Positions 27,332 through 36,094 of a stretch of DNA of 64,000 nt are shown piece after piece. How positions within the stretch are numbered: position 1 is the stretch's first letter; every line of letters begins with the position of its first letter. Both the position numbers and the translations under genes were made by a program. This DNA comes from Steroidobacteraceae bacterium (GTDB lineage: Bacteria; Pseudomonadota; Gammaproteobacteria; Steroidobacterales; Steroidobacteraceae): the NCBI GenBank assembly GCA_019634895.1, contig JAHCAM010000003.1, positions 62,001-126,000 on the forward strand. Reading direction: 5' to 3'. The notes beneath the pieces are model-generated. The model made no database searches. It was not told where the DNA came from and saw only the letters and a list, made by a program, of their open reading frames with translations.

Positions 27332-29977
27332 TCAGTTGACCGGGGCCATGAAGGGGTCGTTGTAATACTGCCCACCGATGTCCAGCCACTCGGCGATCAG
27401 CCGCAATTCCGACGGTGTCAGCCAGCCCTCATGCGAGCCGCCCGCGTCGAAACGGCTGAAGAACCTCGCCGAGGCCCGGGCGCCCGCGCCGCTCATCGAG
27501 GGAGGGACGGGCACCGGCACCAGGGTCGGCAACCCGGTCACCGGATCCGGCGGGCCCGGCACCAGGATGTCCTGCAGCGCGCCCATGTTAACTTCCTGCG
27601 CGTTGTCCGTGAACAGCAGTTCGCGGTACGAGACGAGGTGGTCGGCCTGGTCCGGCGAGGGACCGCCCGAGAGGTCGAGCTGGCCGGCGGGCACGCGCAC
27701 GACCTGGTCGGCGTCGAGCGGACTGTGGCAGGAAATGCACGCGTTGTCGGCGATCTCGTTGCCGTCCATGTCGAACACCGGCCGCGGCACGGACCACAGC
27801 GGATGCAGGTGGTCGGGGTAGTGGATCGTGATGCGGCACAGGCTGGACCAGAGCGACTGGCAGGTGGCGCTGGTCGGCGCCGGCGTCTGCAACTGGTTGT
27901 AGCGATAGCTGAACGACGCATCCGGGGCGCGGCCCGCCGCGACCGGGTCGGTCCAGACGTCGTCGTAGAAAACGTCCACGGACGGGCGCAGCGCCGCGCA
28001 GTCGGTCTGGCAGGACACGCGCGCGCGCGCCTCCGCCATGGTCTCGCCCTGGTCCGCGAAGATCGCGGGATTCGAATTGGGGAAGGGCTGGCCGGTCGTC
28101 GGCGCGCCCGGATTCACGGAAGCGGTGAGTCCGCGCCGGCCGTGCGAGACCGCCGGCGGCGCATTCGGCTGGGCGCCCGCGGGCACGTGGCAGCCGTTGC
28201 AGGAGAGCACTTCGCCGGCGCGCAGCTGCATCCAGTTCAGGTGGCGCGGAGTGATGCGGCGGCCGTCGGCGTCGAGCACGCCGATGGCAATCGGCACGCC
28301 GGCCGGCACCTTGATCCGCACCGAACCGTCGGGCTCGATGGGCGCGTAGCCCAGGATTTCGCGCATGCCGAGGCCGCCGGCGACGCCGAAGGCGGTTGCG
28401 CGGAAATCGCGCACCTCGTCGTCGGGAATGCCGACCGCCTTCTCGACGCGCAGGAAACGCGCCGGGCGCTGGCCGGCGACGGCCTGCGCCGGGTCCGCGA
28501 GCGTCGCGATGCCGCCGGGGGCGACGTCCACGCCGTCGAGGTCGTAGACGCTGCGGATGTCCAGGATGCCGACGTTCTCGGCCGCTAGCACCGGGTCGTA
28601 GTCGATGCCGGGCACCGCGTCGAGGATCACGGCGGGCAGGTTCGTGCGCGGCCCCATCGAGACCACGTCCGAGTAGCGCACGCCCTCCACGGGCTGCAGC
28701 AGCGGACGCTGGGTCAGGTCGCGCGGGTCGTAGAGCCACACACCATATAAAGGTGGCGCGGCGGTCAGCGCCGGGTTGGCGAGGTTGGCGGCGGTGCAGG
28801 GCAGGGTGCGACCCACCGCGTCGTTCAGCCGGCACATGGTCCAGTTCACCAGCAGCCGGCCGGTGCCGTCGCGCAGCGGGTACACGTGCGAGTAGCGCCC
28901 GCCGGGCGACAGGCCCGGGTCGGTGCGCACGTCTACGGTCGTGAGCCGGGTCTGCGCCGGTCCCTGCAGTCCCGCGTGCGCAAGCACCGGCTGGGTGATC
29001 TCGACGAAGGCGGCGGCGTCGATCGAGACCGCGTCGCCGCCGAGCGCAGTGCCCCGGAAAGGGCGGATCAGCGCGACGATGCGGCCGGTCTCGGCCTGGC
29101 GCGGAGCGAGCAACTGCACGGGCGTCGTGCCGGCGCCATTCGCGCCGGTCCCGGTCAGGTGGCTGTTGGCGCCGTACAGCAGCTCGAGACCGCTGCCGTC
29201 GGGATTGACGGTGTAGAGGTGGATGGAACTGCCGCTGGCGTTCTCCCAGCGGCTGAACACGATGCGCCCGTCGTCGAGCACGGACGGGTCGAGGTCGTGG
29301 CTCTGGTTGAAGGAGATCTGGCGGATGCCGGAACCGTCCGCGTTCATCACGTGCAGCACGTAGGCGTGCTCGTTGCGGTCCTCGTCCTGCGCCGCGAACT
29401 GCGGCTTGCCCTCGTCGATCAGCACCGCCTTCGACTGGCGCTGGCGCGTGGACGTGAACACGATGCGCCCGTCCGGCAGGTAGTGGGGCGCGACGTCGTT
29501 GCCTTCCTCGGCGACCAGGTCGGAGGCGATCACGCGGCGCAGCACGTCGGTCGTGCGGTCGTACTCCCAGACGTTCCAGGTCGGCTGCTCGCTCTCCTCG
29601 GCCCCGGGAATGAGCGGCATGCGCATCGAGAACAGCAGCCGCGCGCCGTCGTAGGAGGCGTCCACGTCGCGCACGCTCCACAGCCCGCCGGTCACGCGCT
29701 CGGTGATGTTGCGCTCGGGCACGTCCGGCGCCGCGCGGTCGCGCAGCCACAGGTCGGAGCCTTCGTTGACCGTGCCGAGCTCGCGCACGTCGATGGCGGC
29801 GAGGTCCGCGGGCAGCGGCACCGGACCGCGCACGTAGGCCACGGGAATGTCGAGCACGACCGGGTCCGGATTCTGGCCGTCGCCGATGTTGACGTCGCCG
29901 TCGTGCCCGGTGGCGCAGCCGGCGAGGGCCGCCACCGCCAGCGGCGCGATCAGACGTTCTCGAATCGTGACAGGCAT
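27332..29977 (-). CDS. Diheme c-type lipoprotein resembling hydrazine synthase alpha
   Basis: This 881-residue protein has a lipobox (AALAGC, C21), a WD40/PD40-like propeller (PHYLPDGRIVFTSTRQRQ, MNADGSGIRQISFNQSHDLD, DDGRIVFSRWE) and a C-terminal part with two heme c sites, C593-H597 (CNGCH) and C747-H751 (CISCH). The order of propeller then heme sites, and the NADGS and DGRIVF repeats, recall the HzsA-related protein group. It is not evidence for hydrazine synthesis, since no HzsB/C genes are present. It heads the minus arm of a divergent locus and probably carries electrons or binds substrate on the periplasmic side of a membrane. Confidence 0.75.
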   Translation of the reverse strand: MPVTIRERLIAPLAVAALAGCATGHDGDVNIGDGQNPDPVVLDIPVAYVRGPVPLPADLAAIDVRELGTVNEGSDLWLRDRAAPDVPERNITERVTGGLWSVRDVDASYDGARLLFSMRMPLIPGAEESEQPTWNVWEYDRTTDVLRRVIASDLVAEEGNDVAPHYLPDGRIVFTSTRQRQSKAVLIDEGKPQFAAQDEDRNEHAYVLHVMNADGSGIRQISFNQSHDLDPSVLDDGRIVFSRWENASGSSIHLYTVNPDGSGLELLYGANSHLTGTGANGAGTTPVQLLAPRQAETGRIVALIRPFRGTALGGDAVSIDAAAFVEITQPVLAHAGLQGPAQTRLTTVDVRTDPGLSPGGRYSHVYPLRDGTGRLLVNWTMCRLNDAVGRTLPCTAANLANPALTAAPPLYGVWLYDPRDLTQRPLLQPVEGVRYSDVVSMGPRTNLPAVILDAVPGIDYDPVLAAENVGILDIRSVYDLDGVDVAPGGIATLADPAQAVAGQRPARFLRVEKAVGIPDDEVRDFRATAFGVAGGLGMREILGYAPIEPDGSVRIKVPAGVPIAIGVLDADGRRITPRHLNWMQLRAGEVLSCNGCHVPAGAQPNAPPAVSHGRRGLTASVNPGAPTTGQPFPNSNPAIFADQGETMAEARARVSCQTDCAALRPSVDVFYDDVWTDPVAAGRAPDASFSYRYNQLQTPAPTSATCQSLWSSLCRITIHYPDHLHPLWSVPRPVFDMDGNEIADNACISCHSPLDADQVVRVPAGQLDLSGGPSPDQADHLVSYRELLFTDNAQEVNMGALQDILVPGPPDPVTGLPTLVPVPVPPSMSGAGARASARFFSRFDAGGSHEGWLTPSELRLIAEWLDIGGQYYNDPFMAPVN

Positions 29978-30034
29978 CTCAGTTCACTCCGCTCCTGCAA
30001 CTGCGACCCATTCGACAGAATGCGGTTTTTCACC

Positions 30035-30118
30035 GCCGTGACGGCCGTCCCGCCGCGTGCGCGACCCCTTGGATACAAGGGATTTACGGCATTTGCACCC
30101 GGGCGCGACCGTCACGGC
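30035..30118. promoter_or_regulatory. Nested inverted repeats in the divergent control region
   Basis: The 261 bases between 29978 and 30238 separate two divergent operons. GCCGTGACGG (30035-30044) has an exact inverted copy CCGTCACGGC at 30109-30118. Between them CCCTTG-GATA-CAAGGG (30066-30081) is a second perfect dyad nearly at the centre. This could be an operator pair or the stem of a structured leader. The protein that would bind it is not known. Confidence 0.4.
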
Positions 30119-30238
30119 TGCAGCGTACCCCGCTGCGGGGCCACGGTGAATGTCGCGGTTCGGAGACATTACCGGGCGGTGGAGCCGCCGATATATTCGA
30201 CCGCAGCCTCGAAAACTGCGTGTGAGTGGAGCACGGAA

Positions 30239-31414
30239 ATGCGCTGGTCGCCAACACCTGCCGGTTCGATCGTGATGCGCGTCACCACGCTCGTGGCGCT
30301 CGCGGCATTCGCTGCCGCGGCGGCGGCCGGGCCGCGCGAGCAGGCGCGCCGCATGCACGATCGCATCGCCGGCGTGCCGCCGTCGGACGCCGTGCTGTCG
30401 GCGATGGAGGCCGAGATCGCCGCAGGGCGCACGCAGCAGGCGGCGCTGATGGCGATGGACAACCCGGCGTTCTACTCGGTCACGCTCAAGAACCTGGTGA
30501 CGCCCTGGACCAACCGCGAGCAGACCGTGTTCGCGCCGCTCAACGACTACACCGCGACCGTGATCGGCATGGCGCGCGACGACGTGCCCTTCGACGAGCT
30601 GCTGTCGGCGGACATCCTCTACGTCGGCGCCAGCGGGCTCGGGCTGCCGGCGGTCTCGGCGTCCTCCAACACGCACTTCGAGCAGATCGAGTCGCGCAAC
30701 CTCGACATGCGCACGGCGCTGGTGCGCACCACCCAGTCCGGCGTGTACGGCACGCCGCCCGCAGCGACCGCGGGGGTCATGACCACGCGCGCCGCGGCGC
30801 AGTCGTTCTTCATCGCCGGCACCAACCGCGCGATGTTCCGCTTCACCATGATGAACCACATGTGCAGCGACCTGGATGCGCTGCAGGATACGTCGCGCCC
30901 GCCGGACCGCATCCGCCAGGACGTGAGCCGCAGCCCCGGCGGCGACGCGCGGCTGTTCCTGAACAACTGCGTGGGCTGCCATGCGGGCATGGACCCGATG
31001 GCACAGGCCTTCGCGTACTACACCTACGACGACGCGCAGGGCCGCATGGTGTACACGGGCGGGTCGGTGCAGCCGAAGTACGGCATCAACGCCGACACCT
31101 TCCGCCCCGGCTTCGTCACGCCCGACGACCAGTGGGAGAACCGCTGGCGCCGCGGCCACAACGCGCTGCTGGGCTGGGACCCGGCGCTGCCGGGCTCGGG
31201 CAGCGGCGCCAAGTCGCTCGGCCAGGAGTTCGGCGCGAGCGACGCCTTCGCGTCCTGCCAGGTGACGAAGGTGTTCCGCACGGTCTGCCTGCGCCCGCCC
31301 GAGAACGCGGCGGACCGCAACCGGATCGACGCCATGACCAGTTCGTTCCGCGCCAGCGGCTACCGGCTGAAGCAGGCCTTCGCGGATGCCGCCGCGTATT
31401 GCATGGGCGATTGA
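30239..31414 (+). CDS. Exported monoheme cytochrome-like protein
   Basis: The 391-residue product has a signal peptide and one heme c site, C244-H248 (CVGCH) in FLNNCVGCHAGMDPMAQAF. The motif HAGMDPMAQAF also occurs in the DUF1585/DUF1588-type cytochrome families, where it marks the heme-binding end. The rest is helical with no family I can name. Start ATG 30239 follows GTGGAGCACGGAA. A second ATG at 30275 lacks a ribosome site. It is the first gene of the plus arm, 10 bases before the LamG-cytochrome gene, and divergent from the HzsA-like gene. Confidence 0.72.
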   Translation: MRWSPTPAGSIVMRVTTLVALAAFAAAAAAGPREQARRMHDRIAGVPPSDAVLSAMEAEIAAGRTQQAALMAMDNPAFYSVTLKNLVTPWTNREQTVFAPLNDYTATVIGMARDDVPFDELLSADILYVGASGLGLPAVSASSNTHFEQIESRNLDMRTALVRTTQSGVYGTPPAATAGVMTTRAAAQSFFIAGTNRAMFRFTMMNHMCSDLDALQDTSRPPDRIRQDVSRSPGGDARLFLNNCVGCHAGMDPMAQAFAYYTYDDAQGRMVYTGGSVQPKYGINADTFRPGFVTPDDQWENRWRRGHNALLGWDPALPGSGSGAKSLGQEFGASDAFASCQVTKVFRTVCLRPPENAADRNRIDAMTSSFRASGYRLKQAFADAAAYCMGD

Positions 31415-31424
31415 GGTGCCGCAG

Positions 31425-33887
31425 ATGAATCGCATGGCATGGCCACGGACGCGGATCTTCAGGGCCTTCGCGCCGGCGCTGCTCGCGTTCGCGATCGCCG
31501 GCTGCGGCGGCGGCGCCTCGACCGTCCAGAACCCGATCGTCGCGCCGCCGCCCCCGGCCGGCTACAGCGGCCCGCCGCCGGCCAGCCAGGACGTGCAGGC
31601 GTTCAAGATCAACGTCTGGGACAACCTGCAGGCCGCGAATCGCTGCGGTCAGTGCCACGGCGCCGGCGGGCAGGTGCCGTCCTTCGTCCGCAACGACGAC
31701 ATCAACCTGGCCTACGAGGCCGCCAATGGCGTCGTCGACCTGTCCAATCCGTCGGCCTCGACCATGGTCACCAAGGTCGGCGGCGGGCATAACTGCTGGC
31801 TGGCTGCGTCCTCGGCCTGCGCCGACCAGCTCACGGTGTGGATCCGCAACTGGGCCGGCCAGACGCTCGGCGGCACGCGCAACGTCACGCTGCAGCCGCC
31901 GCCGCTCAGGGACGTCGGGGCCTCCAAGTCGTTCCCGGCGAATTCGGCGCTGTTCGGTTCGACGGTGTATCCGCTGCTGACGCAGTACTGCTCGCGCTGC
32001 CATTCGTCGGGTGCCGCCACCCCGCAGTCGCCCTTCTTCGCCGAGGGCGACGTGGACGTCGCCTACGCGGCGGTGCGCTCGAAGATCAACCTCGACACGC
32101 CGGCCGACTCGCGGCTGGTCGTGCGCCTGCGCGAGGAGTTCCACAACTGCTGGACCGACTGCGGCCAGAGCGCGAACGCGATGCAGGCCGCGGTGCAGGC
32201 CTTCTCCGACGGCGTGCCGGTGACGCAGGTGGACCCGACGCTGGTGCTGTCCAAGGCGCTGACGCTCTACGACGGCACGGTCGCCTCCGGCGGCAACCGC
32301 TACGACAACGCCGCGATCGCGCTGTACGAATTCAAGACCGGCACCGGTTCGGTCGCCTACGATACCTCCGGCGTCGAGCCCGCGCTCAACCTGACGCTGT
32401 CGGGCGCGGTCACCTGGGTCGGCGGCTGGGGCATCGACCTGCGCGGCGGCAAGGCACAGGGCACGACGGCCGCGAGCCGCAAGCTGCACGACCTGATCCG
32501 CGCCACCGGCGAGTACTCCATCGAGGCCTGGGTGGCGCCGGCCAACGTGGTGCAGGAGAACGCGTACATCGTCAGCTACTCGGGCGGCACCACGGCGCGC
32601 AACTTCACGCTCGGCCAGACGATGTACAACTACGACTTCATGAACCGCAGCACCGCGACCTCCGGCAACGGCGCACCGGCGCTGTCCACGCCGGCCGCGA
32701 ACCAGGTGCTGCAGGCGACGCTGCAGCACGTGGTGGCGACCTACAGCGCGGTGGACGGGCGGCGCATCTACGTGAACGGCACGCTGGCCTCCGGCCCGGA
32801 TCCGGTGGGCGCCGGCCTGCTGACCGACTGGAACGACACCTTTGCGCTGGTGCTCGGCAACGAGGTCAGCAGCAACCGCACGTTCCAGGGCGTGCTGCGC
32901 ATGGTCGTGGTCCACAACCGCGCGCTCAGCCCGCCGCAGATCCAGCAGAACTTCGAGGCGGGCGTGGGCGAGCGCTTCTACCTGCTGTTCTCGGTCGCGC
33001 ACCTGACCAACGTGCCGCAGAGCTACCTGCTGTTCGAGGCCAGCCAGTTCGACAGCTACTCGTACCTGTTCGACAAGCCGGCCTTCATCAGCCTCGACCC
33101 CGCGCAGGACCCGGACCAGATCCGCATCCGCGGCGTGCGCATCGGCGTCAACGGCGCCGAGTCGCGCGTGGGCCAGGCCTACATCCCGCTCGACCGCACG
33201 GTGACGGCCGCCGGCTACGAGCCCGACACCGGGTTCCCGCTCTCGGGCATCGGCACGGTGATCGCTCTCGACAAGGGACCGGCCGCCGACGAGTTCTTCC
33301 TGAGCTTCGAGCAGATCGCCGGCAACACGCGGGCCTACGTCGAGCCCGCGCCCACGCCGCTGCCGCCGCCGCCGGATTCCGGCCCCTCGTCCGACATCGG
33401 CCTGCGCACCTTCGCGGAGATCAACGCCTCGATGTCGGTCATGACCGGCGTGCCGGCGACGGAACCGGCCGTCGCCGCCACCTACGACCGGGTGCGCGAG
33501 CAGCTGCCGACGATCGAGAACATCGAGGCCTTCCTGTCCTCGCACCAGATCGGCGCGGCGCAACTCGCGATCGAGTACTGCGACGTGCTGGTGGACGACG
33601 CGGCGCTGCGCAGCAGCTACTTCCCGGGCTTCAACTTCGCGGCGCCGGCGGCGACCGCCTTCGACACGCCGGCGGAGCGCGCCCAGATCACCGGGCCGCT
33701 GGTCGCGCGCGCGGTCGGCAGCGGCATCGCCACGCAGCCGTCCGCGGCGGAGATCGGCGCCGAGGTGGACGCGCTGATCGGCCGCCTCGCGGCCTGCGGC
33801 GCGGGTTGTGCGCCGGACCGCACCATGGTCATCGTCAAGGCGGCCTGCTCGGCCGTCGTCGGCAGCGCCAGCACGCTGCTGCAATGA
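31425..33887 (+). CDS. Diheme LamG-domain lipoprotein
   Basis: The 820-residue protein has a lipobox (FAIAGC, C27) and two heme c sites, C74-H78 (CGQCH) and C189-H193 (CSRCH), in a cytochrome-like N-terminal third. A LamG/concanavalin-like domain follows around residues 285-500 (SIEAWVAPANVVQENAYIVS, RRIYVNGTLASG, LRMVVVHNRALSPPQIQQNF), then a C-terminal domain without a recognisable family (Pro-rich hinge PAPTPLPPPPDSG). LamG domains bind carbohydrates or other surface ligands. Its neighbours suggest it acts with the Tat protein next to it. The ATG at 31425 was chosen for its lipoprotein leader. Confidence 0.75.
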   Translation: MNRMAWPRTRIFRAFAPALLAFAIAGCGGGASTVQNPIVAPPPPAGYSGPPPASQDVQAFKINVWDNLQAANRCGQCHGAGGQVPSFVRNDDINLAYEAANGVVDLSNPSASTMVTKVGGGHNCWLAASSACADQLTVWIRNWAGQTLGGTRNVTLQPPPLRDVGASKSFPANSALFGSTVYPLLTQYCSRCHSSGAATPQSPFFAEGDVDVAYAAVRSKINLDTPADSRLVVRLREEFHNCWTDCGQSANAMQAAVQAFSDGVPVTQVDPTLVLSKALTLYDGTVASGGNRYDNAAIALYEFKTGTGSVAYDTSGVEPALNLTLSGAVTWVGGWGIDLRGGKAQGTTAASRKLHDLIRATGEYSIEAWVAPANVVQENAYIVSYSGGTTARNFTLGQTMYNYDFMNRSTATSGNGAPALSTPAANQVLQATLQHVVATYSAVDGRRIYVNGTLASGPDPVGAGLLTDWNDTFALVLGNEVSSNRTFQGVLRMVVVHNRALSPPQIQQNFEAGVGERFYLLFSVAHLTNVPQSYLLFEASQFDSYSYLFDKPAFISLDPAQDPDQIRIRGVRIGVNGAESRVGQAYIPLDRTVTAAGYEPDTGFPLSGIGTVIALDKGPAADEFFLSFEQIAGNTRAYVEPAPTPLPPPPDSGPSSDIGLRTFAEINASMSVMTGVPATEPAVAATYDRVREQLPTIENIEAFLSSHQIGAAQLAIEYCDVLVDDAALRSSYFPGFNFAAPAATAFDTPAERAQITGPLVARAVGSGIATQPSAAEIGAEVDALIGRLAACGAGCAPDRTMVIVKAACSAVVGSASTLLQ

Positions 33888-33900
33888 GGAGCTGGCACCG

Positions 33901-35502
33901 ATGAAGAGAAAGTCCCGCCGCGGCCCGCTGCACCCCGATGCGCCGCTGTACCAGCAGGATCACCCGCGGCCGGTGACACGCCGGCAGTTCGTCGCCCAGG
34001 GCTTCATGACCGGCGCCGCGACCGTGCTCGCGCCCTCGATCTTCGGCATGTTCGCCAACCCGCGCGCGGCGCATGCAGCGCTGTCGCCGGACCTCGAGGC
34101 GCTGAAGCAGAGCTGCGGCATCGCCGTCGCCGGCGCCGGCAAGATCCCGTTCATCTGCATCGACCTCGCCGGCGGCGCCAACATGGTCGGCTCCAACGTG
34201 CTGGTGGGCGGGCAGGGCGGCCAGCTCGACTTCCTTTCGGTGGCCGGCTACGGGCGCCTTGGCCTGCCGGGCGACATGGTGCCGAACGCGCCGAATCCGG
34301 GCAGCCCGACCAACGACTTCGTCGACAGCACGCTGGGCCTGCGCTTCCATTCCGACAGCGCCTTCCTGCGCGGCATCGTCAATCGGGTGAGCCCGACCAC
34401 GGCGGCGAACATCAACGGCGCCGTGATCCCGGCGCGGTCCGAGAACGACACCGGCAACAACCCGCACAACCCGATGTATGGCATCTGGCGCGCGGGCGCG
34501 GACGGCGAGCTGCTGACGCTGATCGGCTCGCAGAGCTCGGATTCGGGCGGCAACTCCATGGCGCCGGCGGCGCTCATCGACCCGTCGGTGCGGCCGACCA
34601 AGGTGGACCGCACCAGCGACGTCACCGGCCTGGTGGACACCGGGCGCCTGGTCGGCCTGCTCGCCCAGGACGACGCGGTGCGCGTGATGGAGTCCATCCA
34701 GAGGCTGTCGGACCGCAAGCTCGCGCGCGTGGACACCGCCATCACCCGCGACGCGATCATCAAGCAGATGGTGCGCTGCAATTACGTGAAGGCCGCGGAC
34801 CTCGCCGACCGCTACGGCGACCCGTCGGCGCTCAATCCGCAGCTTGACCCGGACATCGTGGGCCCGGCCGGCATATTCTCCCAGGCCGAGTTCAATGCGG
34901 ACGCGGAGTTCCGCAAGACCGCGGCGGTGATGAAGCTGGTGATCAACGGCTACGCCGGCGCCGGCACCATCACCATGGGCGGCTACGACTACCACGGCCA
35001 GGGCCGCGCGACCGGCGAGATCCGCGACCTGCGGGCCGGGCGCTGCATGGGCGCCTGCCTCGAGTACGCGGCCCGGCGCGGCGTGCCGCTGATGCTCTAT
35101 GTATTCAGCGACGGCTCGCTGTCGGCCGACGGCGTGGTCGACAACACCGTGGACGGCCGCGGCAAGTTCATGTGGACCAGCGACAACCAGCAGACGGCGG
35201 CGTCGTTCTTCCTGGTGTACAACCCTGCGGGGCGTGCCCAGCTGTACACGGGGGACAACCGGCCGCCCGAGCAGCACCGGCAGATCGGCTGGTTCCGGCG
35301 CGACGCCTCGGTCGAGACGTCGTCGACGCCGGCCGCCAACAACGTCAACCTGCTGGTCAACACCGTGATCCTCAACTACATGGCGCTGCACGGCGAACAG
35401 GGACTGTTCGGCGGGCGATTCCCGGGCCATGGGCTGGGATCGGCCAGTCTTCAGGACAGCCTCATCGCCTTCAACCCCATCGTCAACGGCACCATTTCGT
35501 GA
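33901..35502 (+). CDS. Tat-exported DUF1501-like protein
   Basis: The 533-residue product has a twin-Arg leader (PVTRRQFVAQGFMTGAATVL, R27-R28), meaning export in folded form. The body has an alkaline-phosphatase-like feel (PFICIDLAGGANMVGSN near the N-terminus; GGYDYHGQGRATGE further on), as in DUF1501 proteins, which pair with cytochrome-type partners in planctomycetes and myxobacteria. Catalytic residues cannot be confirmed by eye. A GAGGAG site lies before the ATG at 33901, 13 bases after the LamG gene. A hairpin region separates it from the next gene. Confidence 0.65.
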   Translation: MKRKSRRGPLHPDAPLYQQDHPRPVTRRQFVAQGFMTGAATVLAPSIFGMFANPRAAHAALSPDLEALKQSCGIAVAGAGKIPFICIDLAGGANMVGSNVLVGGQGGQLDFLSVAGYGRLGLPGDMVPNAPNPGSPTNDFVDSTLGLRFHSDSAFLRGIVNRVSPTTAANINGAVIPARSENDTGNNPHNPMYGIWRAGADGELLTLIGSQSSDSGGNSMAPAALIDPSVRPTKVDRTSDVTGLVDTGRLVGLLAQDDAVRVMESIQRLSDRKLARVDTAITRDAIIKQMVRCNYVKAADLADRYGDPSALNPQLDPDIVGPAGIFSQAEFNADAEFRKTAAVMKLVINGYAGAGTITMGGYDYHGQGRATGEIRDLRAGRCMGACLEYAARRGVPLMLYVFSDGSLSADGVVDNTVDGRGKFMWTSDNQQTAASFFLVYNPAGRAQLYTGDNRPPEQHRQIGWFRRDASVETSSTPAANNVNLLVNTVILNYMALHGEQGLFGGRFPGHGLGSASLQDSLIAFNPIVNGTIS

Positions 35503-35534
35503 CGTGCGACGAGACCGCCGGGCCCGGCTGAATA

Positions 35535-35569
35535 AACATATACCAAGCCGGCACGGCCGGCGTTATGTT
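35535..35569 (+). promoter_or_regulatory. Candidate hairpin between the cytochrome and motor halves of the plus operon
   Basis: GCCGGC-ACG-GCCGGC (35547-35561) is a perfect stem, extended by AACATA (35535-35540) and TATGTT (35564-35569) with small bulges. It lies in the 79-base gap before the second TlpA gene. With no T-run after it, processing, attenuation or a binding site is as likely as termination. Confidence 0.35.
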
Positions 35570-35581
35570 ACATGGGCCCCT

Positions 35582-36094
35582 ATGGACGACCGTCGTCACC
35601 GCCGCCGGCCGGCTGCGTGCCTCGCATTGACCCTGGCGCTGGCGCTGCCTTTCGCCGCCGCGCGCGCGGCGGACGGCCCCACGGCGCCTGATTTCGCGCT
35701 ACGCGCAGCCAGCGGCGGCAACCACCGGCTGTCCGAGCACCGCGGCGAGGTCGTCGCGCTGCTGTTCTGGGCGAGCTGGTGCGGGGAGTGTCGCCGCGAG
35801 CTCGAGCGCTTCGAGCGCCTGCGCCGTACCTATGGCAATGCCGGCCTGGTGGTGCTCGGCGTGAACCTCGACAAGGACCCGGGCCAGGCGCGCGCCATCG
35901 CCGACGCCGCCGGCATCGGCTATCCGGTGCTGCTCGACGTCTCCAAGGCCGTCAGCCGGAGCTACCGCGCGAACGAACTGCCGCTGATCGTGCTGGTGGA
36001 CCGGCACGGCGTCGTCCGCGCGCGACACGACGCGCTGGACGAGCGCGAAGAGCGCGGACTACTGGTGAGCCTGCGCGATCTGATCGACGAATGA
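35582..36094 (+). CDS. Second TlpA-like periplasmic thioredoxin
   Basis: The 170-residue protein has an Arg/His-rich N-terminus and signal peptide (CLALTLALALPFAAARA) and a TlpA-type thioredoxin fold with C67 and C70 in FWASWCGECRRELERF. The active site is WCGEC rather than WCGPC, so its redox potential may differ from the other arm's TlpA. The cis-Pro lies in NELPLIVLVDRHG. The stop overlaps the next ATG (ATGA). Having one thioredoxin in each divergent arm suggests a need for thiol reduction or cytochrome maturation in both. Confidence 0.88.
   Translation: MDDRRHRRRPAACLALTLALALPFAAARAADGPTAPDFALRAASGGNHRLSEHRGEVVALLFWASWCGECRRELERFERLRRTYGNAGLVVLGVNLDKDPGQARAIADAAGIGYPVLLDVSKAVSRSYRANELPLIVLVDRHGVVRARHDALDEREERGLLVSLRDLIDE

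Noticed and set aside
27332..29977. True hydrazine synthase and anammox metabolism
   Set aside because: No HzsB, HzsC or Hdh genes; the similarity is to propeller and heme layout only.
31116..33884. 922-residue antisense frame opposite the LamG cytochrome gene
   Set aside because: No recognisable domains; the plus strand has a lipobox, two CxxCH sites and a LamG region.
35547..35561. Rho-independent terminator after the Tat protein gene
   Set aside because: Strong stem but no T-run follows and the downstream genes run in the same direction.
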